DNA of 64,000 bases from Nocardioides sp. L-11A (GTDB lineage: Bacteria > Actinomycetota > Actinomycetes > Propionibacteriales > Nocardioidaceae), in contig CP124680.1 in assembly GCA_029961745.1 (NCBI GenBank), forward strand, positions 4,712,001 to 4,776,000. The letters run 5' to 3'. The translations under genes and the position numbers were made by a program. Positions 58,871 through 64,000 of the stretch are shown piece after piece. Numbering within the stretch: the stretch's first letter is position 1; every line of letters starts with the position of its first letter. The notes beneath the pieces were generated by a model that was not told where the DNA came from, did no database searches, and worked only from the letters and a program-made list of their open reading frames with translations.

Positions 58871-60175
58871 TCACCGAGCGGGGTCGAGCAGCGGTTGGAG
58901 GTAGAGCCACTTCCACGAGTCCTCTCCCAGCGACGGAGGCGCCACGTTACCGCGCACGCTGGTCGTCTCCTCCGCCTGGCCCGTCACGGCCCAGGTCAGC
59001 TCACCGGTCTCGTCGTCGACCCGCACGCCGATGTCGTAGCCCTGCACGCCCGGCGCGACCCGCGGGAGGTTCTGCGTGCCGCGGGGGTTGCTCTTGGTGA
59101 TCGGCTCGGTGCAGCCGACGTTCTCGGGCATCGGGGCGTTGCCGCGGTCGGACTCCGGGTTGCGGCGGGTCTTGAGGTAGCCGGCGTAGCAGGGCGTACT
59201 GGTCAGCGCGAGCACGAGGCCGAAGTGCGCGTCCCAGAACCCGCTGCCGCCCTCCTGCTTGGACCGCTTGCCGACGACGACCTGGCCGGCACCGATGGCG
59301 TACGGGTAGACGACGAGCATCTGCTTGAGGGCGTCGAGGTGCTGGACGACGACCTCGCCGGTCGCGACCAGGTTGGCGAGCAGCTCGCTGATCTCGACGC
59401 CGTTCTGCTCGAGGAAGGTGCGCAGCTGGGTCGCGGCCACCGATCCCGAGTCGATGACCTTGCGCAGCGCCGGGTCGGCGCCGGCCAGCGCGGAGCTGAA
59501 CAGCGACAGTTGCTGGGCGAAGGTCCGCAGCGAGGACTCCGAGGCGACCTGGCCCTGCAGGACGGTGTTGCTGTCCCGGATCAGCGCGGTGGTGAGGTCG
59601 AAGTTCTCGTCGGCGGTCTCGATGAAGGAGTTGCCGGTGTCGATGATCCGCTGGAGGTCCGGGCCGGTGCCGGCGAACGCCTGGCCGAGCTCACTGACCG
59701 TCGTCTGCAACGCCTCGCGGTCGACGCTGGCGACCGTCGCGGACAGGTCGCCGAGGAGCTTCTCGGTGGCGATCGGGGTCGCGACGTCGGAGATCTCCGA
59801 GCCCTCGCGGAGGTACGGCCCGCCGTCGGTCTGCGGCTGCAGCTCGACGTACTGCTCGCCGACGGCGGAGCGGTTGCCGACCAGGGCGAGGGTGTCGCTG
59901 GGGATCTTGTCCCACTTCTTGTCGATGTCGAGGTGGACGTCGACGCCCGCGTCGGTCAGCTTCAGCTCGCCGACGGTGCCGATGCCGACGCCGCGGTAGG
60001 TGACCTCGGCCCCGGTGAAGATGCCGCCGGACTCGGGATAGTGGGCGGTCACGGTGTAGCTGCGGTCGACGACCAGGCGGTCGAGCTTGGCGTAGCGGGC
60101 GCCGACGAAGGAGACGCCGAGCAGCGTGATGAGCGCGAAGACCATCAGCTGGATCCGGGTACGACGGGTGATCAC
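58871..60175 (-). CDS. mceF: Mce-family protein (MceF-like)
   Basis: The 434-residue protein has an N-terminal helix (RIQLMVFALITLLGVSFVGARYA) and an MlaD/MCE domain (VTAHYPESGGIFTGAEVTYRGVGIGTVGELKLTDAGVDVHLDIDKKWDKIPSDTLALVGNRSAVGEQYVELQPQ), then a long helical region typical of the needle-forming part. It is the last Mce protein in order B-C-D-E-F. GTG 60175 overlaps the mceE stop by GTGA. These proteins make a lipid-import channel through the periplasm-like space. Confidence 0.9.
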   Translation of the reverse strand: MITRRTRIQLMVFALITLLGVSFVGARYAKLDRLVVDRSYTVTAHYPESGGIFTGAEVTYRGVGIGTVGELKLTDAGVDVHLDIDKKWDKIPSDTLALVGNRSAVGEQYVELQPQTDGGPYLREGSEISDVATPIATEKLLGDLSATVASVDREALQTTVSELGQAFAGTGPDLQRIIDTGNSFIETADENFDLTTALIRDSNTVLQGQVASESSLRTFAQQLSLFSSALAGADPALRKVIDSGSVAATQLRTFLEQNGVEISELLANLVATGEVVVQHLDALKQMLVVYPYAIGAGQVVVGKRSKQEGGSGFWDAHFGLVLALTSTPCYAGYLKTRRNPESDRGNAPMPENVGCTEPITKSNPRGTQNLPRVAPGVQGYDIGVRVDDETGELTWAVTGQAEETTSVRGNVAPPSLGEDSWKWLYLQPLLDPAR

Positions 60176-61641
60176 GGTGCGGACCTCGCCTTCTCGGCCC
60201 GGTGCGCCGTCGGCGCCTGCTGGGTCAGCGGGGCGGCGTACAGGCTGACCAGGTCGGTGTCGTAGGCATCGTCGAACTCCGACCACATGGTGTCGACGTC
60301 ACTGTGCCCGCCCGGCGCCGGGCGCCCCAGGCCGCCGCCCCCCAGCACGCTGGAGAGCAGGTTGCGGATCGGGTTGTTGCTGGCGGGTGCGCCGCCGGCC
60401 GTGGCGCCCTTGTTGCCGCCGAGCAGGTTGCAGAGCAGCTTCACGGCCGAGCAGACGTCGTCGAGGAGGTACTGCGGCAGCAGCAGGCACTTCTGCGGGT
60501 CCGGCGGCGTCTTCAGGCAGCCCTGGAGCGTCTTCCACGCGCTGTCGCAGAGGTTCTTCAGGTTGATCAGCTGGTCGAGCGGCGAGTCCGGGAGCTCGTT
60601 GACCAGGAGGCAGGGGAGGTCGGGCAGGTTCAGGTTGCCGATGTCGAGCTGCAGGTCGATCGACAGGTTGACGTAGTCGCCCATGTGGAGGTTGCGGGCG
60701 ACCTGCGGGTCGCGTCCGACGGACTCGTCGATGAACGGGTAGGTCAGGAAGGTGCTGAAGCCCTTGGCGAAGTCGTCGCCGGCCTGCGCGATCTGGAAGA
60801 GGACCGGGTCGAGCATCTTGAGGGTGTCGATCGTCGCGGCCTTGGTGGTGTTGATGACCCGGACGCCGACGTCGCTGAGCTGGGTGAGCCCGTCGAGCAT
60901 CGCGACCAGGTCCTGGCGCTGCCGGTCGAGCGAGTCCAGCGCGCTCGGCAGCTCCTCGAGGGCGAGGTCGATGCTGTCCTGGTGCTGTCGGGCGGTGACG
61001 GCGAGCCGGTTGACCGACTCGATCGCGTCGACGATGTCCTGCTTGCGCTGGTCGAGCTGGCCCATCAGCGAGGAGACCTGGGTGAGCACCGACTTGGCGG
61101 AGTCCTCCCGGCCCTCGAGGGCGAGGTTGAGCTCGGTCGAGATCGTCTTCAGCTGGGCGATGCCGCCGCCGTTGAGGACCAGGCTGAGTGCGCCGAGCAC
61201 CTCCTCGACCTCCGGGTTGCGGCCGCCGTCCTCGATGACGTCGCCGTCGGAGAGCCGGCCCTGGGCACCGGCGGCGGGGGCCGCGAGCGAGACGAACTTC
61301 TCGCCCAGCAGGCTGGTCTGGCGGATCGAGGCGACCGGGTTGTCGGGCAGGTCGACGTCCTTGCGCAGCTCGAGGGTCACCACGGCGCGGTAGCCGTCGA
61401 GGCGGACCTCGGTGACCTGTCCGACCGCGACGTCGTTGACCTTGACCGACGACTTGGGCACCAGGTCGAGGACGTCGTCGAAGCGGACGCTGACCTGGAT
61501 CGGGTCCTTGCCGGTGTCGGCACCGCCGGGCAGCGGCAGCTCGTAGACATCGAAGTCGCAGCCGGTGAGCAGCACCGCGCCGGCGAGCAGGGCGACCAGC
61601 GCCCGCATCCGGCGGCGGAGCACGGAGCGTGGCCTCGTCAT
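60172..61641 (-). CDS. mceE: Mce-family lipoprotein (MceE-like)
   Basis: The 489-residue protein has a lipoprotein signal with lipobox LLTGC (residues ~22-26), and an MCE domain (IQVSVRFDDVLDLVPKSSVKVNDVAVGQVTEVRLDGYRAVVTLELRKDVDLP) followed by helices. Several Cys in the last third (LPCLLVNE, KNLCDSAWKTLQGCLKTPPDPQKCLLLP, DVCSAVKLLCNLL) are unusual and may form disulfides. ATG 61641 overlaps the mceD stop by ATGA. The lipoprotein member is one subunit in a heterohexameric Mce complex. Confidence 0.92.
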   Translation of the reverse strand: MTRPRSVLRRRMRALVALLAGAVLLTGCDFDVYELPLPGGADTGKDPIQVSVRFDDVLDLVPKSSVKVNDVAVGQVTEVRLDGYRAVVTLELRKDVDLPDNPVASIRQTSLLGEKFVSLAAPAAGAQGRLSDGDVIEDGGRNPEVEEVLGALSLVLNGGGIAQLKTISTELNLALEGREDSAKSVLTQVSSLMGQLDQRKQDIVDAIESVNRLAVTARQHQDSIDLALEELPSALDSLDRQRQDLVAMLDGLTQLSDVGVRVINTTKAATIDTLKMLDPVLFQIAQAGDDFAKGFSTFLTYPFIDESVGRDPQVARNLHMGDYVNLSIDLQLDIGNLNLPDLPCLLVNELPDSPLDQLINLKNLCDSAWKTLQGCLKTPPDPQKCLLLPQYLLDDVCSAVKLLCNLLGGNKGATAGGAPASNNPIRNLLSSVLGGGGLGRPAPGGHSDVDTMWSEFDDAYDTDLVSLYAAPLTQQAPTAHRAEKARSAP

Positions 61642-62786
61642 CGGTCCACCTCCACCAGTCCGTTGAGCGTCGGGTCGTAGGCCTGGCCGTACCAGGAGCC
61701 GGTGCCGAACGGGGCACCGCGCGGCAGCAGGGTCTCGATCAGGCCGCAGATGTCGCCCTTCGCATCGGCGCCCGACACCAGAGCACACAGCACGGCACTC
61801 GGGTTCGAGGTCAGCTCGTGCAGGATGTTGCCGAGGTTGGCGTTGGTGTCGAGCGTGCCGTCCTTGGGGTTGTACGTGTGGTAGAGGTTCGTGATCGCGA
61901 GCGGGCCGGCCTGGAGCAGCTCGTCGAGAGCCCCGCGCTGGCGGACCAGCACCTTCGCGACCCGGTTGATGTCGCGGATGTTGCGGCCGAGCACCTCGCG
62001 GTTGCGCTTCACGAAGCGGGCGACGTGGTCGAGCGCCGTACCGAGGTTCGACAGTGCGGTCGTGAGCTCCTGCCGCTCGTCGGCCAGCAGGCTCGACACG
62101 TCGCCCAACGACCGGCTGAAGTCGCGCACGGTCGTGTCGTTGTCGGCCAGCGTCTTGAGGAAGGACTCGAGCTGCCGGGCCGAGTCGAAGAGGTCGTCCT
62201 TGTTGTTGTCGAGGGTCTCGCTGAGCCGGCCGAAGTCCTTGATGGTCTGGTGGAATTGGGCGCCCTGGCCGCCGAAGTTCCGGGCCGTCTGCTCGAGGAG
62301 GTCGGTCAGCGCGCCCTCCTTGTTGGCGCCCTCGGGGCCGAGCGCGACGGTCAGCTTGTCGATGCTGCCGTAGATCTCGTCGAGCTCGAGCGGGATCGCC
62401 GTCTTCGTGGCATCGATGACGGTGTTGTCGGCCATCACCCGGTCGCCGTCCTCGAAGGCCGGCGACAGCTGGATGTAGCGGTCGCCGACGACGGACGGCG
62501 ACACGATGACGGCATCGGCGTCGGCCGGCACCTTGAGGTCGGAGTCGTAGGCCATCACGACCTTGACCTTGGTGCCCTCCGGGACGACCTCGCGGACCCG
62601 GCCCACGGGGATGCCGAGGACCCGGACCTCGCTGCCCTCGTAGACCGACACCGCACGCGGGAAGTAGGCGGTCACCGTCTTGTCGTTGCCCGAGCCACCG
62701 AACATCCAGACCAGGCCCGCGACGATCAGCACCCCGATGACGGCCAGGGGGAGCCAGCGGCGCATCCTGCTCACCGAGTCGTTCAC
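61638..62786 (-). CDS. mceD: Mce-family protein (MceD-like)
   Basis: The 382-residue protein has an N-terminal helix (WLPLAVIGVLIVAGLVWMFGG), the MCE domain (KTVTAYFPRAVSVYEGSEVRVLGIPVGRVREVVPEGTKVKVVMAYDSDLKVPADADAVIVSPSVVGDRYIQLSPAF) and a helical tail with conserved NPKDGTLDTNANLGNILHEL. GTG 62786 overlaps the mceC stop. It is a middle subunit of the operon. Confidence 0.92.
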   Translation of the reverse strand: MNDSVSRMRRWLPLAVIGVLIVAGLVWMFGGSGNDKTVTAYFPRAVSVYEGSEVRVLGIPVGRVREVVPEGTKVKVVMAYDSDLKVPADADAVIVSPSVVGDRYIQLSPAFEDGDRVMADNTVIDATKTAIPLELDEIYGSIDKLTVALGPEGANKEGALTDLLEQTARNFGGQGAQFHQTIKDFGRLSETLDNNKDDLFDSARQLESFLKTLADNDTTVRDFSRSLGDVSSLLADERQELTTALSNLGTALDHVARFVKRNREVLGRNIRDINRVAKVLVRQRGALDELLQAGPLAITNLYHTYNPKDGTLDTNANLGNILHELTSNPSAVLCALVSGADAKGDICGLIETLLPRGAPFGTGSWYGQAYDPTLNGLVEVDR

Positions 62787-63751
62787 GGCTTCACCGTCCC
62801 GGGCACCGGCGGCAGGTTGAAGATGTAGGTGTCGAACCACGGCCCGTTGCCGAGCGTGCTGGCGAAGACGCGGTAGAACGGCGCCATCAGACGGATCGAC
62901 TCCTCGAGGTTGTCCTCGTTCTTCTTCACGACCTGCAGCACCGAGTCGAGGCTGTCGAGCGCGGGCTTGAGATCGGCGCGGCTGTCCTTGATCAGCCCGG
63001 TCAGCTTGGTGCTCAGCGTCGAGGTCGACTCCAGCAGGCGGTGGATCTGCGCCTTGCGCTGGAGCAGCGCGGTGAAGAGCGAGTCGGCGTCCTTCATCAG
63101 CGCCACGATGTCCTCGTCGCGCGAGTCGAGCACGGTCGAGACCCGGTTGAGGTTCTTCAGCAGCGAGTTGATCTCCTCGTCGCGCGAGGCCACGGTCTCC
63201 GCGAGGGAGGAGAGGCCGTCGAGCGCCGCCCGGAACTCCTCGGGCGTGTTGCGGGTCAGGTCGGCCAGCGTGGTGAGCGCGTTGGCGAGCTGGTCGGTGT
63301 CGATGTCGGCGGACGTCTCGGCCAGGCCGGTGAAGGCCTCGACCACGTCGTACGGCGAGCTGGTGCGGTCGACCGGGATGACCGCTCCCTCCGCGAGCTG
63401 GCCCTCGCCGGCGGGGTCGAGCGCGAGGAACATCGAGCCGAGGATGGTCTTCACCTTGATGTCGGCACGGGTGTCGACGCCGAAGGGGGTGTCGGTCTTG
63501 ATCTTGAACGCGACCTTGACCGAGTTGCCGTCGAGCTCCATCGAGGTCACCTGGCCGACCCGGACGCCGGCGATGCGGACCTCGTCCTTGGGCTTGAGTC
63601 CACCGGCCTCGGAGAAGGAGGCGTAGTAGGTGTCGCCGCCACCGATCAGCGGCAGGTCGTTGGCCCGGAGGGCGGCGACCAGGCCGAGCAGCAGCACGGC
63701 GATGCTCACCGCGCCGATGACCACGGGGTTGCGCTCGCGGAAGGGCTTCAT
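62783..63751 (-). CDS. mceC: Mce-family protein (MceC-like)
   Basis: The 322-residue protein starts MKPFRERNPVVIGAVSIAVLLLGLVAALRA, one helix, then the MCE domain (YYASFSEAGGLKPKDEVRIAGVRVGQVTSMELDGNSVKVAFKIKTDTPFGVDTRADIKVKTILGSMFLALDPAG) and a heptad-rich helical region (LLKNLNRVSTVLDSRDEDIVALMKDADSLFTALL). ATG 63751 is 13 bp from the mceB stop. The end FDTYIFNLPP is typical. Confidence 0.92.
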   Translation of the reverse strand: MKPFRERNPVVIGAVSIAVLLLGLVAALRANDLPLIGGGDTYYASFSEAGGLKPKDEVRIAGVRVGQVTSMELDGNSVKVAFKIKTDTPFGVDTRADIKVKTILGSMFLALDPAGEGQLAEGAVIPVDRTSSPYDVVEAFTGLAETSADIDTDQLANALTTLADLTRNTPEEFRAALDGLSSLAETVASRDEEINSLLKNLNRVSTVLDSRDEDIVALMKDADSLFTALLQRKAQIHRLLESTSTLSTKLTGLIKDSRADLKPALDSLDSVLQVVKKNEDNLEESIRLMAPFYRVFASTLGNGPWFDTYIFNLPPVPGTVKP

Positions 63752-63764
63752 GTCAGTGATCGCC

Positions 63765-64000
63765 TCATCCGAGCGTGCAGCGGTCGGCGGTCGCGCCGTA
63801 GGTGGCGCTGACCGGGTTCGGCAGGAGCGGGACCTTGATGGTGGCCTTGAAGTGGCACAGGTAGAAGTTGAACCACGAGCCGTACGTCGCGGTGCGGCCG
63901 ATCTTGGTGAGCTTGATCGGCAGCACCTGCAGCGCCCGGTCGATCTCCGCGCGGTTGTCGTCGAGGGTCCCGGCGACCTTGCGCAGCTCCTTGATGTCCT
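63765..64000 (-). CDS. mceB: Mce-family protein (MceB-like), partial (3' end only)
   Basis: Only the last ~78 residues are in the window, including RAEIDRALQVLPIKLTKIGRTATYGSWFNFYLCHFKATIKVPLLPNPVSATYGATADRCTLG. The YGSWFNFYLC signature is typical of MceB-type subunits. The gene continues beyond the right edge, as would mceA and the YrbE permease genes in the usual order. Confidence 0.85.
   Translation of the reverse strand, partial: DIKELRKVAGTLDDNRAEIDRALQVLPIKLTKIGRTATYGSWFNFYLCHFKATIKVPLLPNPVSATYGATADRCTLG

Overview
The window is uniformly GC-rich DNA with about 58 recognisable protein genes and short intergenic gaps. I saw no tRNA, rRNA, CRISPR array, transposase or integrase. It looks like the chromosome of a high-GC actinobacterium. 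The evidence is a TTG-started rpoB followed by rpoC, a MenJ-type menaquinone reductase, an Erm(37)-like short methyltransferase, an Mce operon, and many GTG starts with ATGA/GTGA overlaps. Nocardioidaceae (Nocardioides-like) is the best guess; this is inference from gene content only.

Left part (1-22.9 kb): a TetR-controlled ABC exporter, a short Erm-type methyltransferase with possible leader peptides, secreted hydrolases, a membrane protein with an acidic minisatellite, and pdxH divergent from a citrate synthase gene. Then come three regulator/partner pairs (LysR/EamA, GntR/MFS, MocR/flavin oxidase), each with a dyad in the gap. A two-component system faces an ABC transporter across nested inverted repeats. 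serC and a sulfotransferase-like gene follow.

Middle part (22.9-36.1 kb): a macrodomain, DUF1905 and topoisomerase IB run, a methyltransferase with two small neighbours, a TolB-like secreted protein, a transhydrogenase-like alcohol dehydrogenase, a double Nudix protein and menJ. The most informative cluster is 32.1-36.1 kb: a TetR repressor divergent from a carboxylesterase, an FAD monooxygenase and a Hod/AqdC-type cofactor-free dioxygenase. This matches the aqdRABC layout that degrades Pseudomonas alkylquinolone signals. Two copies of one 16-bp operator lie in its control region.

Secreted-module island (36.2-48.5 kb): a TolB-like protein, a lipoprotein, a second two-component system, a membrane protein and five tandem secreted proteins built from Ig-like modules. 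All five end in the same YQWLR-type domain and basic tail. Seven proteins in the window carry this domain. I think this is a lineage-specific, possibly co-regulated envelope system; its function is unknown.

Right part (48.5-64 kb): a Uma2 gene between two near-identical hairpins, then rpoC and rpoB, then an Mce operon read toward rpoB (mceB partial, mceC, D, E, F and two Mce-associated proteins, one with a J-like domain). An ~85-bp palindromic element occurs twice, at 22.8 kb and just upstream of the rpoB promoter region, in opposite orientations.
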